From assembly GCF_000155675.2 (NCBI RefSeq), contig NC_020911.1, forward strand, positions 1,478,501-1,542,500: DNA of 64,000 nucleotides, in the 5' to 3' direction. Positions 51,446 to 61,559 of this stretch are shown in pieces. Within the stretch, counting starts at the first letter, position 1. Every line of letters begins with the position of its first letter. The position numbers and the translations under genes were made by a program. The notes beneath the pieces are model-generated. The model was not told the DNA's origin. It worked only from the letters and a program-made list of their open reading frames with translations, and did not search any database. The stretch is from Octadecabacter antarcticus 307 (GTDB lineage Bacteria > Pseudomonadota > Alphaproteobacteria > Rhodobacterales > Rhodobacteraceae).

Positions 51446-53025
51446 TGAAGAGACCCTTAGGCGCCCAAATCTCCCACATGTTGAAGGATCGCGGCATTGA
51501 TGTGATTTTTGGCATCCCCGGTGTACACAATCAAGAAATGTATCGTGGGATCGAAGAGGCGGGTCTTACGCATGTTCTGGCGCGTCACGAACAGGGCGCG
51601 GGGTTTATGGCCGACGGGTACGCGCGGGCATCCGGCAAACCAGGTGTCTGCTACGTGATTACCGGACCTGGTGTGTTGAACGCGCTGACCCCGATTGGGC
51701 AGGCGTATTCGGATTCGGTGCCTGTGTTGATGCTGGCGTCATGTTTGGACGAAGTGGCGCTTGAAAAGGGCCAGTTGCACCAGATGAACGACCAAGAAGG
51801 GGCGGCTGCCTGCGTCACCGATTGGTCCGCCACTGCCCGCACAGCCGACGCTGCGTACGGCTTGATTGACCGTGCCTTGTCTGAATTTGCCACCAAACGG
51901 AAGCGTCCCAAGGCGATCCATGTGCCGATTAAGCTGCTTGAGGCGCAAGCCGATGCGCCGCCCATGCCCGCACCCGAGCGGACCTGCGCAACCGATGCCA
52001 CACCCGTAATCGACGACATTGTCGCCCTGTTGCAAAACGCCGAACGCCCCCTGATCATCGCTGGCGGTGGTTGCGCTGGTGCAGATGAGGCGTTGCGCAT
52101 TGTCGCCCAAGCATACGGCGCGGCAAGTTTCAGCACCTACGCAGGCCGTGGCATGTTCGCGCACGACGACCCGCTACACTTTGGCTCCAACCTGTCGCGG
52201 GCAGGGTCCCAGGCCATCATCGGGCAGGCGGACGTTGTCCTTGCCATCGGGACCGAACTGGCTGAGGTCGACATTTGGCGGCCAGAGCTGGGCCACACGG
52301 GAACATTCATTCGCGTGGATATCGACCCTGAGATGTTGACATCGCGACCACGCACTGACGTGGCACTTTGTGCGGACGCAGGGGCGACGCTGTTTGTCCT
52401 CGCAGATGAAATCCAGCGCGAAGCCGTGACGAAATGGACCCCCACAGAGGTCGTGCAGGCCCGTGCTGGATGGCGCGCAGAGATTGAAGCAGAACGCCCC
52501 GGATTGCCGCTGATCATCGATTGCGTACGCGCCGCAATGCCCGACGACGTGATGATGTATTCGGACATGACGGGCTTTGCCTATGCCGCAAAAGACATCT
52601 GGCCAATGAAACGTGCGGGCCACTGGCACCATCCGTTCGGGTTTGGCACACTCGGCTATGCGCTGCCTGCGTCAATTGGCGGGGCCGTAGCGCGCAAAGG
52701 CCTGCCCACGGTTTGCATCATTGGCGATTATGGCCTGCAATACACGATTGCGGAACTTGGAACGGCCGTAGAACTGGGCCTGCCGTTGGTGATTATCCTG
52801 TGGGACAACGGCAAACTAGGCGAAATTGAAGAGTCGATGATAAGTGCCCAAATCGCGCCCAACGCTGTGATCCAGCGCAATCCGGACTTTCTTGCGCTTG
52901 CCAAAGCCTATGGTGCGCATGGGGTGCAACCTGCGACGCTGGCAGATATCGCACCAACGTTGGCCGCTGCGTTCAAAGCGAACGCGCCGACGGTTATCCG
53001 CCTGACACCTGATCTTATTAGGTAA
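51445..53025 (+). CDS. TPP-dependent decarboxylase/acetolactate synthase-like enzyme
   Basis: The 526-residue protein is a three-domain thiamine diphosphate enzyme: the catalytic Glu in VLARHEQGAGFMADGYARAS (about residue 50), the central domain RPLIIAGGGCAGADEALRIV, and the C-terminal TPP/Mg region GFGTLGYALPASIGGAVARK with IIGDYGLQYTIAELGTAVEL and LPLVIILWDNGKLGEIEESM. The DFxALAKAYG end fits. The GDYGLQYT and WDNGKLGEI forms are reminiscent of 5-guanidino-2-oxopentanoate decarboxylase (AruI) rather than IlvB, but substrate assignment is uncertain. It starts on the trkH stop (TAATG). Confidence 0.85.
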   Translation: MKRPLGAQISHMLKDRGIDVIFGIPGVHNQEMYRGIEEAGLTHVLARHEQGAGFMADGYARASGKPGVCYVITGPGVLNALTPIGQAYSDSVPVLMLASCLDEVALEKGQLHQMNDQEGAAACVTDWSATARTADAAYGLIDRALSEFATKRKRPKAIHVPIKLLEAQADAPPMPAPERTCATDATPVIDDIVALLQNAERPLIIAGGGCAGADEALRIVAQAYGAASFSTYAGRGMFAHDDPLHFGSNLSRAGSQAIIGQADVVLAIGTELAEVDIWRPELGHTGTFIRVDIDPEMLTSRPRTDVALCADAGATLFVLADEIQREAVTKWTPTEVVQARAGWRAEIEAERPGLPLIIDCVRAAMPDDVMMYSDMTGFAYAAKDIWPMKRAGHWHHPFGFGTLGYALPASIGGAVARKGLPTVCIIGDYGLQYTIAELGTAVELGLPLVIILWDNGKLGEIEESMISAQIAPNAVIQRNPDFLALAKAYGAHGVQPATLADIAPTLAAAFKANAPTVIRLTPDLIR

Positions 53026-53050
53026 CGACCCGCCCTCAGCAGCTAATGAC

Positions 53051-54814
53051 CTAGTCGTCCCAGCAGCTGACCAGAACTGCCATGTCAGCGGCCATTAGGG
53101 TTAGGGATTCAGGTGTCATGTAGGCCACGGATTCCGTTGTCACCACGTCTAGGCCTGCGCCCGCAATTGACGCCACGATCTGATCGGCATCCAACGAAAA
53201 TGAGACCTCAGGCGGCAAGCTTTGGCCATTTTCCTGCGTTTTTGGCAGCAACATACCCAAGACCGCGCCACCGTTGTCATAGACTGGCCCACCCGCATCA
53301 CCGGGTTGGGCAAAGATCGATAGCCGCTTGATTTCATCTTCACCATTGAGCCCGCGAATATCGGCCAGCGTGCCAAACGTCAGCGCGGGCGTTGTCAGTA
53401 CGCCGCCATAAGGAAAACCTGCAACAGCAACTTCGGCGTTCAAGCGCGGCACACCAGTTTGGAATTCGGCTACTGCAGGTGGCGCAAGTCGTGTCGTTGG
53501 GCGCAAAACGGCCAGCCCGAGGGCGACATCTTGGTGCACCACGGTCGCGTCATGTTCCAGCCCGAGAGTAATCGAGGCGCACTGGCCGATTGCTTCAAGC
53601 GTGGTCAAAACATCGCCCGCTGCGTTGATATAAAAGCCGGAACGATCACGGATCGGTTTACGCACAGCCAATCCTGCAATCATATCAATCGCCTGATCTT
53701 CATCTGGGCGCGCGATAGCGGGGTCGAGGACGCCACTGATTGTCGTAAAGCTCGCAACCATTTCACCAAGTACACGGCGGCGACGTTCGTCATCACCTGC
53801 GGGCCAAACCAGAGTAAAACCTTTGATCTCGCCGTTTTCCAACGAAACGGAGGTGTAGGACTGAACTGTGTCGTCTGCGCCTTCTATCACAAAGCTACGA
53901 TCGCGACGGGCGCGTTCACCTTCGGGTGGGATAATCGCCAGTGTTTGCAGGATTTCGTAAAGCCCGAACATCCGTGTCTGATCGCCAGGTTGTGAGATCA
54001 GCAAAACCTGTGCCGCCACATCGCCCGACGCATCAAAACGCGCGAACGGCGGTTCGTATTCGGAAAATCTCACCACGCCTGTGGGGATTTTCATTTCAAT
54101 ACCGGACGCATCATCGCGCACCAATTGCAAACCGATGCCATCGAGGATGGAATTATACCCGCCGAGCAGTTCAGCCCGCTGGCCGCTGGTCAAAACGCCT
54201 GTGGGTTCATGATTGTTGGCCTGTTGCCATAACGACATCGACCGTCGCGTGCCGCGTCCATAAAGCCCGTCAATCGCGCCATCGTAAAACCCAGCCCACT
54301 GCAATGCTGTCTGCAACAGCTGCTTTTCATCACGATCCAACGCTTGCTCGCTGACCTGCGCTTCACGAAGGGTTTCAGCAGGGGGCAAGATGGAATCTGG
54401 GTTTGGTTCAGGTTCAATGGCTGCGATGGGCGTTTGATCGGGTGCGGTCGTTCCAGATGGCTCAACAGCCACGAGATCAGCGGGCGAGGTGACGCCGACA
54501 GGCCAGAACTGGGAGCGAAAACGGTTGCCGTCAACGATGTAGCTATCGGCGGGGATCACCCGCGCACTGCGAAGCCGATCCAGTTTGGTATCCGCATCAA
54601 TCGCCCCGTAGGGACCAAGGGCGATGCCGTACCAGCCATTGGGTAAGGCGAACCCTGTAACGTCAGACACACCATCGGCGGCATAGCCACGGGCGGCGTC
54701 CTGTGCGCCCGTTAATGTGCGCTGGGCTTCGATCTGCACCCAAACGCTTTGTTGGGCTGTTGCTGGAAGGGCCATAAAAATGCTGACAATCAGTGCTGAT
54801 AAAATGCGAACCAT
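53051..54814 (-). CDS. Periplasmic peptidoglycan-binding, trypsin-like (apparently inactive) protein
   Basis: The 587-residue protein has a signal peptide (MVRILSALIVSIFMALPATA), an N-terminal SPOR-like region (VWVQIEAQRTLTGAQDAARG), a Pro-rich linker, a PG_binding_1 domain near residue 165 (LLQTALQWAGFYDGAIDGLY) and a trypsin-like barrel from about 390. The barrel lacks the catalytic triad: the His block is replaced by LTTLEAIGQCASITLG, and the Ser motif reads QPGDAGGPVYD (Ala for Ser, about residue 505). It may bind peptidoglycan and a protein partner without cleaving. It stands alone on the minus strand. Confidence 0.82.
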   Translation of the reverse strand: MVRILSALIVSIFMALPATAQQSVWVQIEAQRTLTGAQDAARGYAADGVSDVTGFALPNGWYGIALGPYGAIDADTKLDRLRSARVIPADSYIVDGNRFRSQFWPVGVTSPADLVAVEPSGTTAPDQTPIAAIEPEPNPDSILPPAETLREAQVSEQALDRDEKQLLQTALQWAGFYDGAIDGLYGRGTRRSMSLWQQANNHEPTGVLTSGQRAELLGGYNSILDGIGLQLVRDDASGIEMKIPTGVVRFSEYEPPFARFDASGDVAAQVLLISQPGDQTRMFGLYEILQTLAIIPPEGERARRDRSFVIEGADDTVQSYTSVSLENGEIKGFTLVWPAGDDERRRRVLGEMVASFTTISGVLDPAIARPDEDQAIDMIAGLAVRKPIRDRSGFYINAAGDVLTTLEAIGQCASITLGLEHDATVVHQDVALGLAVLRPTTRLAPPAVAEFQTGVPRLNAEVAVAGFPYGGVLTTPALTFGTLADIRGLNGEDEIKRLSIFAQPGDAGGPVYDNGGAVLGMLLPKTQENGQSLPPEVSFSLDADQIVASIAGAGLDVVTTESVAYMTPESLTLMAADMAVLVSCWDD

Positions 54815-55022
54815 GTCTTTGAAATCGTCCTTAAAGTGTCTGGCAACTGCTAACGCAGCCGCGTGTTTGCAACAATTTATCTATTTTGGCCCAAAGCGCA
54901 CGTGTAAAGTGGCCCATCTGCGAGGAAACTGGTCCGATTTGCCCCAGATCACGGACATTTGCGCACATTGACCCCCGCGACGCGGCAACCTATGCAAGCC
55001 CCAGTTATGCAAGAGGGCGTCA

Positions 55023-55952
55023 ATGGCCGATATACCGCGCAGTTTTCAAGAAATTATCCTTCGCCTTCAGGCGTATTGGGCCGCGAAAGGTTGCGCCATT
55101 ATGCAGCCCTACGATCTAGAGGTCGGCGCGGGCACGTTCCACCCCGCCACGACACTGCGCAGTCTTGGCACCGTGCCGTGGGCCGCGGCCTATGTGCAAC
55201 CATCGCGCCGCCCCACCGATGGGCGCTACGGCGAAAACCCGAACCGTTTGCAACACTTTTACCAGTTTCAAGTGCTGATCAAACCCAGTCCGCCCGATTT
55301 GCAGGAGCTTTATTTGGGGTCGTTGAAAGCCATTGGCGTGGACATGGATTTGCACGATATCCGTTTTGTAGAAGACGATTGGGAAAGCCCGACTTTGGGC
55401 GCTTGGGGCCTTGGCTGGGAAGTTTGGTGTGATGGTATGGAAGTGTCACAATTCACGTATTTTCAACAGGTTGGTGGCCACGAATGCCATCCTATATCTG
55501 GTGAATTGACCTATGGGCTGGAACGCCTTGCGATGTATGTTCTGGGCGTCGATCACGTGATGGACATGCCCTATAATGACCCGGACGCGTCGATTCCGTT
55601 GACGTATGGCGACGTGTTCAAGCAAGCGGAACAGGAATATTCACGCTTTAACTTTGACATCGCGGACACCGACATTTTGCTGAAGCATTTCGAAGACGCA
55701 GAACGCGAATGTGCAGCGATCTTGGCCCATGACCCTGTTGATCCGAAAACTGGCCATAAAATCGTCATGGCGCAACCCGCTTACGATCAGGCGATCAAAG
55801 CCAGCCACCTGTTCAACCTGCTTGATGCGCGCGGGGTGATTTCTGTCACCGAACGCCAAGCCTATATTGGTCGCGTGCGTACCTTGACGAAACACTGCGC
55901 CGACGCTTTCTTGCAAACCGCCGCTGGCGGACAAACGGAGGACGCAGCATGA
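55023..55952 (+). CDS. glyQ: Glycyl-tRNA synthetase alpha subunit
   Basis: GlyQ (309 residues) carries the catalytic core of the alpha2-beta2 glycyl-tRNA synthetase. The class II motifs and family blocks are intact: [20 protein letters not shown] near the start, [55 protein letters not shown] and [20 protein letters not shown]. Length is standard. Its stop overlaps the DUF6446 gene (ATGA), which links it to glyS. Confidence 0.97.
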   Translation: MADIPRSFQEIILRLQAYWAAKGCAIMQPYDLEVGAGTFHPATTLRSLGTVPWAAAYVQPSRRPTDGRYGENPNRLQHFYQFQVLIKPSPPDLQELYLGSLKAIGVDMDLHDIRFVEDDWESPTLGAWGLGWEVWCDGMEVSQFTYFQQVGGHECHPISGELTYGLERLAMYVLGVDHVMDMPYNDPDASIPLTYGDVFKQAEQEYSRFNFDIADTDILLKHFEDAERECAAILAHDPVDPKTGHKIVMAQPAYDQAIKASHLFNLLDARGVISVTERQAYIGRVRTLTKHCADAFLQTAAGGQTEDAA

Positions 55953-56497
55953 ACGCCACCCGTTTTGCCATCGTCTTCATCGTTGGATTTTCTATTTTTG
56001 GCGGGGCCTTGATGTATTACCAGCTCGAATACGCGGGCTATGTAGAACTAACACCGGCTGAGGTTGGAGAAATCCAATTAATCAACATAATTTCAGGCAA
56101 CCCAGAGGCGATATTGTCGGAAAATGTAGAGGCGATAGACTCGCTTGTCGACGGCGTCCGTCTGTCTAGCAGCGTGTCCTACCGCGCCTGTTTTGAGACG
56201 CCACGAAACCAAACCATGCTGGCTGAAACATACGTCATCATGGACGATGCCGTGCCGTGGACCGCACCATCATGGTTTGACTGTTTCGATGCCCGCGAGG
56301 TTGGCAAGGCGCTGGAAGACGGCGATGCAATCGCGTTCATAAGTCAAGAAAACATCAATTTTGGCATCGACCGCGTCGTGGCCATACTGCCGGATGGACG
56401 TGGCTTTGTGTGGCACCAACCCAACCCCTGCGGGGAGGCCGTATTTTCCGGCGATCCAACCCCGGATGGCTGCCCAGACCTGCCCGAGGACTTTTAG
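55949..56497 (+). CDS. DUF6446 single-pass membrane protein
   Basis: The 182-residue protein has one N-terminal membrane helix ([20 protein letters not shown]) and a periplasmic domain with conserved Cys residues in [30 protein letters not shown] and [10 protein letters not shown], probably two disulfides. It corresponds to the roseobacter family labelled DUF6446, found between glyQ and glyS in this order. Function is unknown. It overlaps glyQ by ATGA and abuts glyS, so all three are one transcript. Confidence 0.8.
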   Translation: MNATRFAIVFIVGFSIFGGALMYYQLEYAGYVELTPAEVGEIQLINIISGNPEAILSENVEAIDSLVDGVRLSSSVSYRACFETPRNQTMLAETYVIMDDAVPWTAPSWFDCFDAREVGKALEDGDAIAFISQENINFGIDRVVAILPDGRGFVWHQPNPCGEAVFSGDPTPDGCPDLPEDF

Positions 56498-58756
56498 ATG
56501 CCTGACCTACTGATCGAACTTTTTTCTGAAGAAATCCCTGCCCGAATGCAGGCCAAAGCTGCCGCTGATTTACAGAAATTGGTCACGAATGGATTGGTCG
56601 ACGCGGGCTTGACCTATGCCGGTGCTGGAGCGTTTTGCACGCCGCGCCGTTTGGCATTGTCGGTTGAGGGGCTGACGCCCGAATCTCCCGACACCCGCGA
56701 AGAACGCAAAGGCCCGAAAGTCGGCGCACCAGATGGTGCGATTGACGGGTTTTGCCGTGGCGCAGGCGTGTCGCGCGACACTTTGGAGGTCCGCGATACC
56801 GGCAAGGGTGAGGTTCATTTCGCTGTGATCCAAAAGCCAGGCCGCAAGGCCGCTGATATAATCGCAGACGTGCTTGAGGGCGCGATCCGAAGTTTTCCGT
56901 GGCCCAAGTCCATGCGTTGGGGAACGGGGTCGTTGAAATGGGTTCGCCCGCTGCATTCGATCATTTGTATTCTGACCGATGAAGGTGGGGCGAACGTTGT
57001 TGCTATGTCCGTCGATGGCATTGCCGCGGGCAACACCACGCTCGGTCACCGCTTTATGGCACCAGACAAAATTCCCGTAACGTCGTTCAATGATTACGAG
57101 GCGAGGTTGAAGCGCGCCAAGGTGATCCTGCGCGCTGATGAACGCGCTGACTTGATCTGGTCCGAGGCGTCAAATCAGGCGTTTGCTGCGGGTTTGGAAT
57201 TGGTCGAAGACAAGGGGCTGTTGGCTGAGGTTGCAGGCCTTGTGGAATGGCCGGTTGTGCTGATGGGCACGATCGCGAATGACTTCTTGAATTTGCCGCC
57301 CGAGGTTCTGACGGCATCGATGAAAGAACATCAAAAATTCTTTTCCGTCCGCGATAAATCCGGCCAGATTGTGCGTTTTGTGACGGTTGCAAACCGTGAG
57401 ACAGCGGATGGCGGCAAGACGATCCTTGCAGGGAACCAAAAGGTGCTATTCGCGCGGCTGTCGGACGCGAAATTCTTCTGGGAAAACGATCTGCGGATTG
57501 CGAAAACTGGCGGGCTTGCATGGCTTGATGCGCTGGGCAATGTGACGTTCCACAATAAGCTGGGCACGGTCGCAGAACTGGTTGATCGCATGGCCGCCTT
57601 GTCGCGCGAAATCGCGCCGCTGGTTGGCGCTGATCCCGATGAGGCCGAGGCCGCGGCACGGTTTGCCAAGGCCGATTTGAGTTCCGAGATGGTTTATGAA
57701 TTCCCTGACCTTCAGGGGTTGATGGGGCGCTATTACGCGGGCGAGGCTGGGCTGTCTGATGCCGTGGCTTTGGCGGCGCAGGAACATTATTCGCCGTTGG
57801 GCCCGTCAGATGATGTGCCAACTGCGCCCGTGTCTATTGCCGTGGCTCTGGCTGAGAAGATCGACAAGCTGACGGGGTTCTGGGCGATTGACGAGAAGCC
57901 GACAGGGTCGAAAGACCCGTTTGCACTGCGTCGCGCTGCTTTGGGTGTCATTCGAGTAATACTTGAAACAAAAAGGTCACTAAATTTGACTTTTTTGTTC
58001 GGACTTGGGCTTGAAAAGCAACATTTGTTAGCTGCCTTAGGGGGGGCTTACGAAAATATTCAGTTTGAAGTTGCTGCTCTTACAAAAAAGCTCGCCGATC
58101 CCTCTTACAGAGGCTCTTTACTTACAAGCTCTCGTGAAGACCTTGAACGAGATCTACCCGTGTTAAAGTTACGCATGGAAACTTCCATGAGTAAACTTGA
58201 AGAGTATAAGAGTTACTTAATAGAAGTTCCGTTCGACCTCCTCGCCTTCTTCCATGACCGCCTCAAGGTTTACCTCAAAGACGAAGGTGTCTCCCACGAC
58301 GTCATCGACGCATCGCTCGCCATGCCCCGCAACGACGATCTGCTGTTGCTGGTGAACCGCGCCAAAGCGCTCGCCGCGTTTCTGAAAACCGATGATGGGG
58401 TGAACCTGATTCAAGGGTTCAAGCGCGCCAACAACATTCTGTCCCAAGCGGAAGATAAAGACGGGGTCGAATATTCCTACGGTGCGGACATCAAATTCGC
58501 TGATGGGGACGCGGAAAAGGCGCTGTTTGCTGCCCTTGACGCCGCTGACGCCAAAATCGCGCCTGCGATGGCGGCCGAGGATTTCGCGTCAGCGATGTCA
58601 GCCATGGCCGATCTGCGAGGCCCTATTGATGCGTTTTTCGACACCGTTCAGATCAACGCTGACAGTGAACTGTTGCGGCGCAATCGTTTGAACTTGTTGC
58701 ACCGCATCCGCACGATCTGCCTAAGTGTCGCAGACCTGCGAAAACTTGAGGGTTAA
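56498..58756 (+). CDS. glyS: Glycyl-tRNA synthetase beta subunit
   Basis: GlyS (752 residues) supplies tRNA recognition for glycine charging. Visible are MPDLLIELFSEEIPARMQAK, TPRRLALSVEGLTPESPDTR, FPWPKSMRWGTGSLKWVRPL, KEHQKFFSVRD, EFPDLQGLMGRYYAGEAGLS, KPTGSKDPFALRRAALGVIR and the end VNADS-type C-terminal helices. The segment coding for residues about 488-580 (57955-58235) is compositionally unlike the rest: about 41% GC against the high-50s around it, and with many TTA, AAA and AGA-type codons. The frame is intact throughout, so the protein should be functional. Confidence 0.95.
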   Translation: MPDLLIELFSEEIPARMQAKAAADLQKLVTNGLVDAGLTYAGAGAFCTPRRLALSVEGLTPESPDTREERKGPKVGAPDGAIDGFCRGAGVSRDTLEVRDTGKGEVHFAVIQKPGRKAADIIADVLEGAIRSFPWPKSMRWGTGSLKWVRPLHSIICILTDEGGANVVAMSVDGIAAGNTTLGHRFMAPDKIPVTSFNDYEARLKRAKVILRADERADLIWSEASNQAFAAGLELVEDKGLLAEVAGLVEWPVVLMGTIANDFLNLPPEVLTASMKEHQKFFSVRDKSGQIVRFVTVANRETADGGKTILAGNQKVLFARLSDAKFFWENDLRIAKTGGLAWLDALGNVTFHNKLGTVAELVDRMAALSREIAPLVGADPDEAEAAARFAKADLSSEMVYEFPDLQGLMGRYYAGEAGLSDAVALAAQEHYSPLGPSDDVPTAPVSIAVALAEKIDKLTGFWAIDEKPTGSKDPFALRRAALGVIRVILETKRSLNLTFLFGLGLEKQHLLAALGGAYENIQFEVAALTKKLADPSYRGSLLTSSREDLERDLPVLKLRMETSMSKLEEYKSYLIEVPFDLLAFFHDRLKVYLKDEGVSHDVIDASLAMPRNDDLLLLVNRAKALAAFLKTDDGVNLIQGFKRANNILSQAEDKDGVEYSYGADIKFADGDAEKALFAALDAADAKIAPAMAAEDFASAMSAMADLRGPIDAFFDTVQINADSELLRRNRLNLLHRIRTICLSVADLRKLEG

Positions 58757-58824
58757 CGACTCTTAAAGGTTACACTTGCCCTGTGCAGGCACCCCTCTAT
58801 GGTGCGCGCAAAGGGGACGCCGCA

Positions 58825-61374
58825 GTGCAGAAAGTCATCACGCTAAAGGATATGTGTCTTGTCACCAAAACTGCGCCGATGGCGGCTGCGGTTCACGGTG
58901 AACGGGCGAAATGCCTGCAACGGTTGATCCGGCTGGATATGCCTGTGCCGATGACCGTGGCGATGTCGTTTGATGCTGTGCGGGCGATTGCGGCTGGGCA
59001 AGCCACGGATTTGCCGCAAATTCTGCGCCATTTTGGGGGTAAACCATTGCTGTCGGTCCGCCCGAGCAGCATGGATCCTGATTGGGGCGGGCCGGTCGCC
59101 ATTCTTAACATCGGGATGAATGACGCCAAACACGCCGATCTGTGTGACACCTTGGGTGAGGACACGGCGACGCGGCTTTATATGCGCTATATCCAGACGT
59201 TTGCAGTCGAAGTGGCGCGGCTGGACCCCGAAGAATTTTATTTGCCCGATCAGCCGTCGAAAGATGCGTTGCGCGCAATGCTGTCCAATTATGAAACTGA
59301 AATGGATGCTGAATTCCCACAAGACGTAGGCGCGCAATTGACCGAAGTGTTGCGCTCTATGGCGCGGACATGGGAAGGCACCACCGCGCGGCTTTTGCGC
59401 CAAGCCAAAGGTGCGCCGCCCGACGCGGGGCTGGGGCTGGTCGTGCAGGAAATGGCGTTGGCGGTCGGGGCGGGGGTTTCGGGGTCCGGTGTCATCCAAT
59501 TCGCGTCCGGCACGACTGGCACGCCAGAGATCAACGGGCGGTTTGTGCCCCAAACGCTGCATGGAGAGGGGTTGCGCGACAGCGACGGCGCGCTTTATCT
59601 GACACGCGATCCGCGCGGGCCGTCGCTGGAAGAACATGCACCGGATGCCTTTGCCAAGCTTGTGGAATTTGGGGCGTTGGGGCGCATCAGGCTGCGCGAA
59701 GAGATGGAAATCAAGTTTATCCTGCTGGATGGGCAGCTTACAATTCTCGATGCTGTGCGCATTCAGCGATCAAACCGCGCAGCCGTGCGCATTGCTGTTG
59801 ATCTGGCCAGTACGGGGGTCATTACGAAAGAAGACGCCATTCTGCGGGTGCAGCCCGCTGCGCTGTCAGAATTGTTGCACCGGCAGGTGGATCGCAGCGC
59901 AAAGCGCGATGTGTTCGTGCGCGGCATTGCGGCCAGCCCCGGTGCGGCCAGCGGGCGGTTGGTGTTCACCGCAAACGAAGCGCAGGCAAGTGCTGCGCGC
60001 AGCGAGGCCTGTGTGCTTGTGCGCCGAGAAACCACGCCCGAAGATATTCGCGGCATGCACGCCGCCGTCGCCGTTGTGACGCTGCGTGGTGGCATTACCA
60101 GCCATGCGGCAGTCATTGGGCGCGGCATTGGATTGCCATGCATTGTTGGTGCGTCTGATCTTGATTTAGATGAACGCAAACGCACGATCATAGGCCCCGA
60201 CGGGCGCACGTTGAAGGCCGGTGATATGGTCACGGTCGATGGCAGCACGGGGCAGGTGTTGGTCGGCGAACCCGCAATGCTTGAGGCCGCCCTCGATGAG
60301 GCGTTTCAGACCTTGTTGTCATGGGCAGATGACGTGCGCGATATTGGTATTCGTGCCAATGCAGACACCCCTGCGGACGCGCAAACCGCCCGCAACTTTG
60401 CGGCCGAAGGCATCGGGTTGGTCCGCACAGAGCATATGTTCTTTCATGGTGAACGCGTCGATTTGATGCGCGAGATGATATTTGCTGAAACGCCGATCGC
60501 CCTTGCGGCGGTTCTGGAACGGCTTTTGCCGCTACAACGCGCTGATTTTTCCGAAATATTCCAGATCATGCAGGATCAACCCGTGTGTATCCGGCTGTTT
60601 GACGCGCCGTTGCATGAATTCTTGCCTGCGGGCAAACAGGGGATGCGCGATCTCGCCGAAGTGTTGAATGTACCGTTGGCGCAGATGACGGCGCGGGTGG
60701 ATGATCTGTCCGAATACAATCCGATGCTGGGCATGCGCGGTGTGCGGCTTGGCATTACCGTGCCCGAAATCTACGACATGCAGGCGCGTGCCATATTTGA
60801 GGCAACGGTCGCGTCAAGCGCGAAGGGCATTGTGCTGGTGCCCGAAATCATGATTCCGCTGGTCAGTGCCAAACGTGAGGTTGAGTTGGTACAATCGCGT
60901 CTGGATGCCGTGGCAGCGGCAGTGCGGGCGGAATCCGGTGTGGATTTTGAATACCGCCTTGGCGTGATGGTCGAAACTCCGCGTGCGGCGTTGCGCGCCG
61001 AAGACATCGCCGAACATGCTGCGTTCTTGTCATTCGGGACCAACGATCTGACCCAAATGACCTACGGTTTGTCGCGCGATGACGCGGGCAAATTTATGTC
61101 TGATTACGTCAAATTGCGCGTCTATCCCGAAGATCCGTTTCACACGCTTGATTTGGACGGCGTGGGTGAGTTGCTCCAGTTGGGCGCAGACAGGGGCCGC
61201 AAGGGGCGTCCGGATGTGACGTTGTCGATTTGCGGCGAACACGGCGGCGACACTGCAGCCATCGCATTTTGTCGCACGCATGGGTTTGACTACGTGTCCT
61301 GTTCGCCGTTTCGGGTCCCAGTTGCGCGACTTTCCGCCGCTCAACTGGCGCTAAAGGACAAACTTGGCACATAA
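58825..61374 (+). CDS. PPDK-like PEP-utilising enzyme with atypical ATP-grasp half
   Basis: The 849-residue protein has the three-domain layout of pyruvate phosphate dikinase. The N-terminal half is divergent: LLSVRPSSMDPDWGGPVAIL replaces the usual SVRSGA...MPGMMDT region. The phosphohistidine domain is intact, GGITSHAAVIGRGIGLPCIV (His near residue 427). The PEP-binding barrel has GIGLVRTEHMFF, MLGMRGVRLGI, FLSFGTNDLTQM and the catalytic Cys in CGEHGGD (about residue 803). It probably handles PEP, but full dikinase activity is doubtful. GTG at 58825 follows AAAGGGG; an earlier GTG at 58783 is possible. Confidence 0.8.
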   Translation: MQKVITLKDMCLVTKTAPMAAAVHGERAKCLQRLIRLDMPVPMTVAMSFDAVRAIAAGQATDLPQILRHFGGKPLLSVRPSSMDPDWGGPVAILNIGMNDAKHADLCDTLGEDTATRLYMRYIQTFAVEVARLDPEEFYLPDQPSKDALRAMLSNYETEMDAEFPQDVGAQLTEVLRSMARTWEGTTARLLRQAKGAPPDAGLGLVVQEMALAVGAGVSGSGVIQFASGTTGTPEINGRFVPQTLHGEGLRDSDGALYLTRDPRGPSLEEHAPDAFAKLVEFGALGRIRLREEMEIKFILLDGQLTILDAVRIQRSNRAAVRIAVDLASTGVITKEDAILRVQPAALSELLHRQVDRSAKRDVFVRGIAASPGAASGRLVFTANEAQASAARSEACVLVRRETTPEDIRGMHAAVAVVTLRGGITSHAAVIGRGIGLPCIVGASDLDLDERKRTIIGPDGRTLKAGDMVTVDGSTGQVLVGEPAMLEAALDEAFQTLLSWADDVRDIGIRANADTPADAQTARNFAAEGIGLVRTEHMFFHGERVDLMREMIFAETPIALAAVLERLLPLQRADFSEIFQIMQDQPVCIRLFDAPLHEFLPAGKQGMRDLAEVLNVPLAQMTARVDDLSEYNPMLGMRGVRLGITVPEIYDMQARAIFEATVASSAKGIVLVPEIMIPLVSAKREVELVQSRLDAVAAAVRAESGVDFEYRLGVMVETPRAALRAEDIAEHAAFLSFGTNDLTQMTYGLSRDDAGKFMSDYVKLRVYPEDPFHTLDLDGVGELLQLGADRGRKGRPDVTLSICGEHGGDTAAIAFCRTHGFDYVSCSPFRVPVARLSAAQLALKDKLGT

Positions 61375-61559
61375 ATTTCCCTAGGTGTGACTGCAAAAAA
61401 TTGAACGCCCCCATCATATTGTGGTTGGTTCCTTAAGTTGTGAATTAATAATATTGGTGCGGCGGGACACCGCAGGGGGCTGACTGGACGGATCAAGCGC
61501 TTTCCCTTAAAGGCAAGGCGCTTGCGTGAGGCTAATCGCGTGTCTTCTTGGGGACAAGA

